Assembly (NCBI GenBank): GCA_010645155.1
Contig: CM021323.1
Coordinates: 5,087,349-5,151,348 of the forward strand
Source: Tigriopus japonicus
Lineage: Eukaryota > Arthropoda > Copepoda > Harpacticoida > Harpacticidae
Direction: 5' to 3'
Length of the DNA: 64,000 nucleotides
Shown: piece by piece, positions 23,531-35,500 of the stretch
Layout of the letters: each line of letters opens with the position of its first letter
How positions within the stretch are numbered: position 1 is the first letter of the stretch
Translations under genes and position numbers: made by a program
The notes under the pieces: generated by a model
Database searches by the model: none
The model's input: the letters and a program-made list of their open reading frames with translations, nothing else
Told to the model about the DNA's origin: nothing

Positions 23531-26500
23531 CTGTGGAAAAGGATCTGACATTAGAGATGGCGTTCCACATGAGGTGAGTCCTTGGGCATAGAGCATGGTG
23601 GAGTGTATGGTACATGGGATTCAAACATAGTTTTCCGAGCACTATCAAAAATTCTCAAACCACGCCTTATGTAGCTAAACAATGCTCAAATATCGTTAAC
23701 TTCGTCATTGGCAAACGCAAAACAGCTAACACAAACTTGGAGGAGATCAATAGGAAGCTACGCACAGTATATCTTGGTTTAGTTTTAACAGGCTGTCTGC
23801 ACATGTATGTCTTGCTACTTGACCTCACCTCACTTGTAGATCTAAACGAGCTTAAAGAAACGTGTTTTCTTAGAGTAAAGAAGTCAAACCCATGATTTTT
23901 TTATCTGTCCATTCAATCCATTGCTTTGCTCCAAAGCTATCACAGCACCACAGCCATTAGAATCTCGAAAACAAAATCGGACACGGAATCTTGCCTCGAA
24001 TCTGGGTAGAGAAGCCAGGTAGATTTTGTTTGGTCTGATTCACGAGTTATTTTCTTGTTCAATTGTACCATAAAAATGTTTGTAAAGTTCCAAACATTGC
24101 TCATGGTGCCTAATATTCTTTGGTTTGAAACTTTTGTTTTGAGTGAGACAGTTTTGCCATCAATTCCAAAATATAACCTGAAGTTAAGATGAATTGCCCA
24201 ATTTCTGGGTAAAACACACCAGGCAGCATGTTTTATTAACGGAACTTAACATAGTACACATTTTCCGCTCACAGAAAAGATGTGACAAGTTTGTTGACAC
24301 CTTCTCAAATATTGAACGAGCAGTGTGGAGGCATACTTTTCAATCAAGACAGCAACACTTCTTCCTGGTTCAAATCGTGCTCAAACCGGACAGACAGGAC
24401 ATCGTCATCATCAAAATGGAAGGTCACGATAGAGCTCGGTCTGGGCTCTGTCTCATTTGTCTTGACCGGAGTGCCGTTCCAATTGCTCGATTTTCTTTTG
24501 AGAACTTAGTGAGGCAGTACGTCGTCCAAGGCTACTCCCTCAATGATTCCAGGCTACCTTCCGGTCTTTGCAGTAATTGTTCGCAAAAATTACGGAGCTT
24601 TGCCGCAATGGATTTTAGTCCGGTGTTGCCGGAATTTCCCGACTACTCGGCCATGTCCGCTTTTCGCCCTTTCCGAGGGGAAGTCAAATGTAGATGTTTC
24701 CTTTGTGAACGCTACAAAATTTGTGGACTTACGTCCAGTCGTGGCAAGATAAGAAAACGCAAGGTCGGTCGGCCCCCCAAAATGGCTCAAGAGTCCAAAG
24801 GCATCGATAAAAGGCCCAACCGTGGAATGTTTTGCTTGAAATGCTTTGCCATGATTTATCAAGGCTGTCGACATCCATGCACCGTCAACAGTCTCCAAGA
24901 GAACGTCCAAAAACTGGTCCCTCAGCGAACTATTGAGGTGTTGGCTTCAGATGTGGTGCGCGATCAGGTCAGAAGCGATGAACACGTTACTTTGGCTACA
25001 AGAGGAAGCCGAACAGCATTGGTCCCAAGAGACAAGCGTTTTCAACGCATGGCTGAAGATAGTTCAAAGATGATCACAAAGGAGGCAGTGCTTGAGGCCA
25101 AAAAAGCTACCGGTGTAAGCGATACTTCGTTGTTGAAAATTGTGAGCATTTTTGGTGGCCACGTCAATGTGGAGCCTGGAATAAGAGAAGCGCTTGTTGA
25201 GGCCAATAGGAAGTTCAGCTCCTTATTCACAATCTCAACCGAAATTTCACCAACCACCGGAGAGTCATTTCCTATCGTGTATTGCCAAAATACCAAGCAA
25301 TTCTTTGACTCAATCCTCAATGAACGTAACTGCCAATACGGTGATGTGATCTTGAGGCTGTCCATTGATGAGGGAAGGTCGTTCCTCAAGGTAAGTTTCC
25401 TTAGGGCCAGGACATTTTTTCATTTCCAATTTTAAGCAAATTAGTGGTCTGGATCATATTAACCAAGATATTATTTAATTTTAGGTCAGTGGAAACTTGA
25501 TTTATCGCGATTGCGATCAGGAACAAGACCGCTTTAAAAGCTCTGGCGTGAAGAGGACGTTTATTCTGGCCATTGCTCCTGTCAAGGAAACGTATGATCA
25601 TGTCAAGCTCTTGTTGTCAAAGATTGACCTTGACGTAGAGGACAAGTTGGAGGATGTTTATGCGCAGGATCTGAAGTGCCTCAACATTGTATGTGGGTTG
25701 GGCAACCACAGAAGCACGTATCCGTGTCTATATTGCCTTTGGATCAATGGAAAATAGAATCAATTGCCACATGAAGAACGAACCCTGGGAAGACTCAATA
25801 GCAAATATCAAGATTTCTTCTCAACTCATGGAGCAAAACCCAAGAATTTTGAATCTGTTCAACGAGAGCCTTTGGTGGGTCAGCACAAATCCCAAGACAT
25901 AACGATTCTACAAGTTTGTGCCATTCCTTGGCTACATATTCGGTTGGGTGTTATCAACCATTCGTACTCCAAGCTCATGCTTGCAGTACCTCAAGCTGCA
26001 CGTTGGCCAAAAGTTTTGCATCTGCATGAAGAGCGTTATCACGGAATTGGGTTTGAGGGGAATGAGTGCCAAAAGCTTTTGAAGAACGTTCACATCCTAG
26101 AAAAGATTCTTTTGGAGGAGGGTCAAGAGGCTGAAGGAAAACCATTCGTGGACATTTTCAAAGCTTTTGGGATGATAAACACCGAATACTCTCGGGAGAC
26201 AGTGGATATTTCATCCCTAGAAAAATGTGTGCAAACGTTCCGAGAAGCATGGATTATTAGTGGAATGGCACTTATTCCCAAGGTCCATATCATTTTGGAC
26301 CACTTAATTCCTTTCGTCATTCAGCACCAAGGGCAAAGCATGGAGCGGTTTGCGGAACAGGCACATGAAAGTCTTCATGCAGAATACGACAAGATCTGGA
26401 TGAAGTATTGTGTGAAGGAGACTTCAAATCCGAACTACAACACTCGTTTTCTTCAATCCGTGAGAGATTTCAATGGGTCCCATGCATTCTGAATTCGTTT

Positions 26501-29500
26501 CTTCATGTAGTAATTTATTCTATTTGGTTGTTGTGATCCCAATTAAAGAAAAAGCTTGTTTGTACCCTTTTTCCCTTTTTTCAGTATTCATAGGGATATT
26601 AGCAGGGCTTTAGCCGTTCCTTGAAAAAAGGAACGGATTTCAGTTCCCTTTCCTTTTCCAAAAATGAGGAATGCGTTGCTCGAGAATTCCTTTAAAAAAG
26701 GAATGGTGTTACAAATTACTCGTTACAAAAGTACTTTGCCGAAAAGGCCTCTTTTTTACATAATACCCATAATAATAAACATAATTACTGCTTCAAATAT
26801 CGGTAATAATTGGTTTCAATTAATCTTGGAAAAGTAACGAATATTTTTTTAGGTTTTTTGGTCGCTACAATTACATTTTTGTAATTTAGTGGCATTACAA
26901 TTTCTTTAGTAAAAAAGGAACGGATTGCTGTAATTAGGTTTCAACTGCCCTGGATATTAGGTAAAGCCGGGTAAAACCCTTGATCTTGATCTAAACTCAA
27001 AACATCGATAAGGGCCCAATTAATTTCGTTCCAAGCCAGATTTTTTGTCTCCCGCTTATTTTTGTGGTAATTTTCTACAATTCTATATCACATGCGATCT
27101 ATTTGTTATGGGTGGCTCTCCTTGATGAATGGAATTAATCCTTTGGTTTATTCATACATAATCTTGCATTCAAATGAATTGGAAGGACCCCATAACATTT
27201 ACCTCCTTCAATGTTCAATTTTGTTAGTGATGCCATCATCCAAAGATAGAGTCATTTAGCACTTCCATTCTTGCCTCTACATTTCATTTATAGAACAACT
27301 TAAAATGAGTTAAATCACTTTTATAGACGCAAATTTTGATTGAACATACAAAATAGGGAGCCAGCTCTTATGAGACCGCTGTTTAGCTAAGATTGGAGGA
27401 GATATCCTTCATTAGAGGCTATTTAATATTGCTAAGGAATGAGTAATAATATACCCATCTACATTTTTATCCCAGAACCGCCAGAAACATATACAAAAAG
27501 GTATTTCAGAAGTGGTTTGTAATCAAACTACCATTTTTAATAATATTCCGTTTGTCTGCGCCTGAAGCGCCTCAAGAAGATGACTTTGATTTGCTCCAGT
27601 GTAAACCATAAATGGCAAAACTGTCTCATTCAAAACAAAAGTTTCAAACAAAAGAACAATAGGCGCCATGAGCAATGTTTGGAACTTTACAAACATTTTT
27701 ATGGCACAATTGAACAAGAAAATAACTCGTGAATCAGACCAAACAAAATCTACCTGGCTTCTCTACCCAGATTTGAGGCAAGATTCCGTGTCCGAATTTT
27801 TTTTCGAGATTCTAATGGCTGTGGTGCTGTGATCGCTCAATCAAACCAGATTGTGAAATACCAGTGTGAGCAACACACCAATTTTTGTATAAAGTCCTTT
27901 AAGCGCAACCAGTGAAATGAACACGTGCAACCTTTGAGCTTTAATACGCAAAATTTTTGTTCATACGTGTCCAATATACATTGAGAATAGTGATAGACCG
28001 AAAGCGCTTTTGGTTTCGGTTTCGGTTATGCCTACCGAAACCGAAAGCAGACAAGCACTATGTAAAATGGAGTTTGACAACAAAATCAAAAAAAATGGTC
28101 CAAAAACCTCTGAAATCTAAGTTTTCCGATTTTTCAAAATTTGCGACTACCCAACATCGAACACATGAGCATTCTAATTTTTAAGGCAGATTTTGCATTT
28201 GAACAATTTTGTAATCAGCTGCTTTCGGTTTCGGTTTCGGTTAAGCCTTCTTTCGGCCGAAACTTTCGGTTTCGGTTATGAGCCCTTTCGGTCCATCACT
28301 AATTGAGAAGTTCGAAAGTATGTCAAACGTTTGTGTCAGGGTGCAATACTTGGAGCTGTATTACTAAGGTGACCTCCCAGTCTTATGTACTGTGACCTCC
28401 CAGTCAGCTGCTCGTTAAAGGACCCAGAATTATAATTGTGTTAACAAAAAAGAACAATAACTCATCACATTATGCAAATAGATACTCAAGTCAAGAAGGA
28501 AAAATGTGAAGAGTGTGAAGAGCCCATTTTTTTTCAGTTGAAGAAGTTAAAATTTTGCCCAAGCGCCCAAATTAATTGAATTTTGACACATTTCAAAGAA
28601 GAAACTTGGGAAACGAGTCCTGTTCTTTCAATGAAAATGTCAAAAATTGAAAATTTTCCCCAAAAGTCCAAAAACTAGAATGTTGCCAAATTTTGCATAA
28701 AATAATTGAAAATTAATTGATCAATTTTTCAGGTCAAAATCCAGGCCTTAGTGTTTGTAAATTTCGTCAGGAATAATTATGACTTTGGTTATATCAATGA
28801 AAAAAGGTGTATTGTTAGGACTTTTGACCTTACCGCAGACAGGCAAGTTATTCACGCCGCCGTTTTGAGTATTCAAGAAAATGCCGCAAAATCGACTTGC
28901 GATGTTGGGTTGTTTTTGAACCGTTGTACATGACGCAGAAGATGCTGAAACATTTCAATAAGAACCTTTAATGAACCGTGAGAGTACGATAAATCGTGCT
29001 CATAGATATGATTAACTTACCTGGAATCGCCAGATAATCTTGTGTACAAGCTGTGTCTGTTTGTGATGTTTGTGCTGCTCCATCAGTAACAGTATCCAAG
29101 CTAAATGAGTTCATTTCTCTGCATGGCGTGTATTCCACGCAACAAAAGCCATTTTCTTGGCGAATACACACTGAGTAGCTTGAAAAAAAAAATGTAATAC
29201 AGTTAGTTTTCACACTTCTCACATTCGAGTCATTAGTCAATGAAGACTTAAGTTTTTGACATTCCGCTAGACATTTGCCATATTGGTCATTCTTGGTCAA
29301 ACTTTATGAATGGTAAACCTGACCTGTCCACTCCAAATCAAAATCAAAATAGGAGTCAAATCTGAATATAAGAATGATGTCGGTCAGCTGCAACAATGTT
29401 CTTATACCGGTGAGTAATAAGTTCTGTAATTTGAAAATTATGGTTTAACTCAGATTGGGGAGGTATTGTACAATGATTTATTATTTTCAAAACCATCCCT

Positions 29501-32500
29501 GACAAACCCTGAAACAATGTGTAATTTTTAAATCTGAAATTACTTCAGTTCTTCTGAATGACAGATTTGAAACGTCGGGGGACATCTCGAAAACATCACG
29601 CAACACTTTCTGTGGAATTTTGACCCAGGCTTTCACAAGAACGGCCATGAAAGGCTTCAAATTATTGCGAGATTTGGCCCATGTCTTCCCCTCTGAAAAA
29701 ACTCACACTGAAAAATCTACGGGGCTAAAATTTGGGAAGAAATGGGGCCATAATGCCCTATACCGAAGACTCTTCCGATCACCATTTCTGATTGACTTTT
29801 GCTGTGTGTGTCATTGTTCCATCCTAATGCAATGTTCAAACCAGATTTTGGAATTGATCTTGGGCTTTGACTTCAACTTCCGACTATTGTCGATATCACT
29901 TTTTTGCATTGCTCTTAACACTTTCAGGGACTAGATCTCAAGGAGTGCTCCGAAAAATGGAGACATCAGGAAGTATAGTGCTCGTTTTTGACCGCAATAA
30001 TGACTTCAATGAAAAATATGCATAGGAATTTCATCCAAACACGTTCCGTGGACATTATCATTTATAGAATAAAACACTCACTCACGAACAAATAAAAACT
30101 TTTCATCGATTCAAATAACGTCACCAACCTGAACTTTGAGGCCCGTGTTTGTTACCAGCTTCTTTAGAGGAACTCATGATCGCTCCAATCTTTTGTTTTT
30201 GTTTTGTGGCAGTGGATTGAAGTTACCGTTTTTAAATTTAAAGGTTCAATATTTATGATTGTCCCATGAAACATGATGACCTCTATGGTCATCTTACATA
30301 TGGACCTCCTAGGGTTATGCTTGACCTTTTTACGGACATTCTTGATGACACTAACACTGCTTTTTGTTCTTGGTCTACCACTCCTAGAAGGGTCAGAAAC
30401 ATTTCTTGCTTCTTCGTATTGTTTTACCACGTTCCAGATCTTACTCATAGATGTATTGAGGGATTTCAAAATCTCTATGCGGCGCTTCCCTCAGTTACGC
30501 TTGGCAATGAATACCAAACGATCATTTTGATTGTTGCTTAATGGATTGAAAATCTGTTTCAATCAACAAAATATAGAATGTAAATTCGGTTCCAGGATAA
30601 AGAGGTGTCAGGGGCAACTTATAATTACTATATTGAATGAAGGACATCGGAGTTATTTGTCCGAAAATGTAGATTGCAGAACTTTTTATGCACCTGGTAT
30701 CAAGAAAAGTTATTGACTGAACGTCGCTTTTTGTCCGAGTTAAAAGTATTGTTATTTTCGAGATTTAAAATTATCATTAATTAAGTATTATTCGGAGATA
30801 ATCTCATTTTGAGAAATTTAATATTCAGATTTGCCTGCATGAAGGCGAGAGAAAAATTTTCTCAAATACAGTAGTTGGGCTTTTGTCGATGACTCATGAA
30901 AACTTTAGTTACATCTTTTAAAACGAAGCAAAGAACTACCATTTTTTGAATTGAGTTAATGTAATTTTATCAATTTGCTTTCCAAATTTCGATTCCATTT
31001 CCCTCTTTTTAACTGTAACATGTCGCATCTTTTTCAAAGTATTTGCAATGTATTACTGTGACGGACTTGTCTCCAATCTTCCAACCACCCATTTACCCCA
31101 ACACTTTGGCCATGAGCCCTATGCTGGGTCAGGGCTTTATGGACACGACTACAGAAGCTCAACCTATGAGCGTCTTTAGTCACAACCAATGCTCAAATGG
31201 AATACGAGTGCGTGGAATGGGAGTACGTGAATGCGAAATGGAATGCACGGCTATTGCATATTTGAAGAGTTCATTTTCTATGCCAAAACGGTCATATGGT
31301 GCGGTAGTAATGTAAAAGAAGATGGAGGACGAATTACAAGATAGGAGAAAAGGTTCACAATCAATCACGCCAATGTCCAACATGAAAGAGTTCCAACTAC
31401 TGGTTATTTTAACCCATTCTCTCAGATAGAAATTTAGCGAATGAAGGAATAAATCATCTTAATGAAACAACACAAATAACTGTCACATCACCACCAAAAG
31501 AGATCAACCAGCTTTCTGTTAAGTGCTTGCTCATTGTGCACATTAGGGATGTATTGCACGCGGTTGAGGGCGTGTAACAAGACACTCCTAATGATTACAA
31601 AGAGGTCAAATTCAAGAGCTTTGAGAGCACCTCCCAACTCCAATGAATCCCGGCTAGTTCGAACATTGAAGTGCTCCTCTCATTTTTATCGGGCTTCTTT
31701 ATTGTTCAATCTTTTGCCCATTAGTCTTCGTCAGGAATATGCAAGAGCTGATCCTCTAACGGCATTTAAGGCAAGATGGGACCAATTTTTAGGTACTATT
31801 CAAGGTGTGGCGACCATTTTAAGTGAGACGCCGCCCTGTGGATTCCCCTCAGAATGCCAGTTGACTGAAAGCGTTTGTTTGAACCACACTGGTGACCCCG
31901 ACGTTCCTAACATGTATTCGATCCCACGAGCTGACCGCACTGGCTCCAAAGAAGAAATACCCTAGAAAGAGTCCAATCATATACAACGCCATCTAGTTCG
32001 TTCTTTGTGCAACGGCCCGTCGTTCCCAAAAGAAAGGGGGCAGCTGATATGCTTCTTCAGGGATTTGCAGATTTTGACTCTTAGGCGTCTCTTTTTTTAC
32101 CCACAAAAGGGCCTAAGGAACCAGCGCCAAGTTTGATGAAATACCTCACCTCTTTCTTTATTAGAAAAGACGTATTTGGGCTTTAATCTCCTGTTGAAAA
32201 CTAAATAGGCTAAATTGGGATGAAAATCTGAGCAAAGCCACACATCCATGCTTTTTAGTTGGAGGAACCACAGAGTCAGTGGGGGGGACGGGGAGGACTC
32301 ATAGAAGAACACAATCAACACTCACGCAAACTCTTCAGTTTGCTCACAATATTCCACAGATATGATGCCTTGTTCGGATATTTTTTTGCATTATAGCCCA
32401 CTTATTTTGAAATGCGTTGCGGGCCCTTGATAAGGAGTAAATAAACGTTGTTGGGGCCACTTTTGAGGTCGCCGCCCCAAACAAAGCCTTTGAAGCACTC

Positions 32501-35500
32501 CAGGAGGCCCAACTCGCCCATTTCTATCTATCTGCGGAAAAATGGCTTGACACTTTCATTTGTCTGGCTCCCACTCCCACCGCCTCTTCTGAGCAGCTGT
32601 CAAGTCTCATTGACGACATTAGACCGCATTAGACTCTCTCTTCGTGGTATGTCTGTCAACCTCTTGGATATTCTAGCTTTCAGGCGTGCTATTCCAGCTG
32701 AGGTAGCAATAGCCCTTCCGCCTCCTTCAGATGACCTCAACCTCAGCGAATATGCTCTCGAGGCTGAAAGGATCATGGCCTTGCCGTCAGCTTCATCGTC
32801 CTCCTACTCCTTAGTGGCTGCCACATTGCCAAGGCAGCCTCAAAAGTCACTGAAGAAGGAGAACTCTGCATGGATAGATCTCAACAAAGAATACGATGCT
32901 GAAAGGTTGAACATAGGTGGTTTTTGTTGGTATCAATACAATTATGACTCTAAGCCAAAAAATGCCGATCCAAATGCCAATTTTAACAAAAAGCAAATAT
33001 TGCAACTGACTTTTGATCTAAAGGCAGCTGCTTCTATATCCTCATCCAGACCTCAGCATGCTCCACTTCTTTACCTTTCTTCTGGTGGTGTTTCATGGCT
33101 TATCGACTCTGGTTCTACCTGTTTTCTACTACCTTCTGCTGCCTCTCAAGATCGCATTCCAACAACAACGCTCCGGGCTGCAAATGACTCCGTAATCCCC
33201 GTAATCCTGGTTTTTGGATCCACTACAGTTTGCGCAATACTTTCCAACGTTTCTTTTGACGCTCATGTTCTCCTTGTTGACGTCTCAACTGCGATTCTGG
33301 GCACTGACTTTCTTCACAATCATTCCCTTTTACTCGATGTTGGAGGTAGTTGCCTTGGCTTTTCTGCTTTTTCTATGGCTGAACGTGTACAAGAAGGCCC
33401 TCCAGCTTTGATTCACCATCTTCGTGAAGATTCTCCTTGTTCCCATTCTCACTTGTTTTCCGATTTGCTTGTATCATTCAAATCCCTTGCCATCCCTGAC
33501 TTCATGTCTCTATCACGACCCCATGGAGTCAAGCACCATATCACCACTACTGGTCCACCTGTTGCATCCCAAGCTCAATTGGTCTCCACTTCCAAATTAG
33601 TGGCTGCTGAAGAACTCTTTCATGATTTGGAATGACTTGGCGTCCCTCGTCATTCTAACAGCCCATGGGCAAGTCCTCTCCATATAGTCCCTAAGGCTGA
33701 TGGCTCTTGACGGCCTTGCGGTGATTATCGTCATCTCAACAACGTTACCATGCACGATTCTTACACCATCCCTTGCATTCCGGATGTCTTATGTCGTTTA
33801 CACGGTGCTACCATCTTTTCAAAACTTTACTTGGTGAAGGGATATTACCAGATACCACTTCACCCGGATGACATTCCCAAGACTGCAATCACGACTCCAT
33901 TTGGCTTTGGGAATTCCTTTCAATTGCTTTTGGGCTCAGGAACACAGGTCAAACCTTCCAGCACTTCATGGATGTATTAATGGAGGGCCTCCCGTTTGCA
34001 TCTGTCTATGTGGACGACATTCTTATTTAGAGCTCCTCGCCAGATGAACACCACGACGATTTTCGCCAGGTTTTTACTCACTTGTCAGATGCTGGTATGG
34101 CCCTTAATACCACCAAATGTCACCTTGACGCTTCCTCCTTGAACTTCTTGGGTCATCTTCTTGACGCCCAAGGTACTCGTCCAGATCCGACCAAGTTCTC
34201 TACCATCTTAGACTTTCCGGACCCATCAGTTGAAGAAATATGGCGCTTTATTGGCATGGTCAATTATTACCATTGTTTCCTTTGCATGGCGTCATATCAT
34301 ACTGCTCTGCTTACCAATCCTGTTAATGTCTGTTCACTTACCAAATCGTGGTCTTGGCCCTCCAGGCCCATCAGACTTTGATGAAGTCTGATGTGAGCCA
34401 TTTTGCCCAAGAGTATCTTTCATGTCAACGAGCCAAAAATTATTGTCACGTCCGCACACCATTGGCCGATTTTTCACCTTCCCCTCGATCTTTCTGATTC
34501 CACCGCAAGCACTTTTGATGCCGCCATCCGTGAATGTTGGCTCTCTCGTTTTGGAGCCCCTGACCATATAACTTCAGACCGAGGTGTGCACTTCCATTCT
34601 CATTCATGGACCTCTTTTTGTCATGCATCGGCTCTCATCCAATATACGCCCCTGCCTACCACCCTTAAGCAAATGGACTTGTTGAACATGCCCACCTCAC
34701 CATGAAAGTGGCTCTCTGTGTCCCATTCACTGACTCCCAGTGGACATCTGCTCTCCCCGAGGTTCTCCTCTGAGCACTTACCCTCATTCAGATTTGTCTA
34801 ACCTTTCATGTTCCGAGCTCTGATTTGGAGCCCGGCTTCGCCTACCTAGTGCACCTTCTCCAAATCCATCTCCACCATTTGCTCTTGCTTAGGCATCAGC
34901 ATGGTTCCACCTACCGACACTGTTCAACCCCTTTTTGGGTCCCAGAAGCCCTACCTTTTTGCACCCATATTTGGATAAGAGCCCCTCCTGTGTGTAGCAA
35001 CCTGTTATCCCTTTAGGGTGGAAATACACTGACGGGCAATTTCATATGCGAAACTGAGCCCTTCACCACCGGGCTGGCAAGGTTAGTGTCCAACAGTGTT
35101 AGGAACCTGACCTTTCCGGAGGTGATGTCAGGACACATGCTGTCATTCCCTGTCAAGGACTTCACAACACCTTATTGTCCTTGGCCTGACATCCCTTCGG
35201 AATATTGGCGGTCACGCACCTTCGTCCGGCTTCCTGTCCAACTCCATCAACGACGGGAACTGACGAAGGATCTGTTCAATCCGACCCATCCTCTCTACTG
35301 CAATAATCAAGATTTTCATCATCTCCCTCAACCCAACTGTCTCTACTGTCTGTGCTTCCCCTCTTCATTTCTATTATGTGCACTGAAGCTATTCTAGTCA
35401 ACTCAAGTGTGATATCACAATTTTACTCATCTATTTTTATGTTTTAACCATTGACATGTCTTTTATCATGTATATTATCATACATGTCCATTTTATTTAT

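Larger units (their letters stand above)
23941..27831 (+). mobile_element. DNA transposon with 220-bp TIRs starting CAC
   Basis: The left arm 23941-24160 is the reverse complement of 27612-27831 at about 95% identity. Both ends start CACAGCACCACAGCC. Flanks carry AT on both sides (23939-23940, 27832-27833), a possible 2-bp duplication, but AT is self-complementary so this is weak; no 5-bp duplication is present. Inside is one spliced plus-strand gene (24416-26492) and, after its stop, a hAT-like MITE (26603-26952) with its own target duplication. Without that MITE the element is about 3.5 kb. It sits in an intron of the CUB gene in the opposite orientation. High arm identity suggests fairly recent mobility. 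Confidence 0.85.

Noticed and set aside
24194..24415. Upstream extension of the transposase frame
   Set aside because: It has no ATG before 24416 and lies next to the TIR; residues upstream look non-coding.
23936..27836. 5-bp target duplication of the CAC transposon, as expected for Transib
   Set aside because: Left GCTAT and right ATCGC are not direct repeats; only AT is shared, and that is palindromic.
35086..35397. Transposase of the PIF/Harbinger-like element
   Set aside because: No DDE or MADF/Myb-like motif is visible and the frame has no ATG in a good position.
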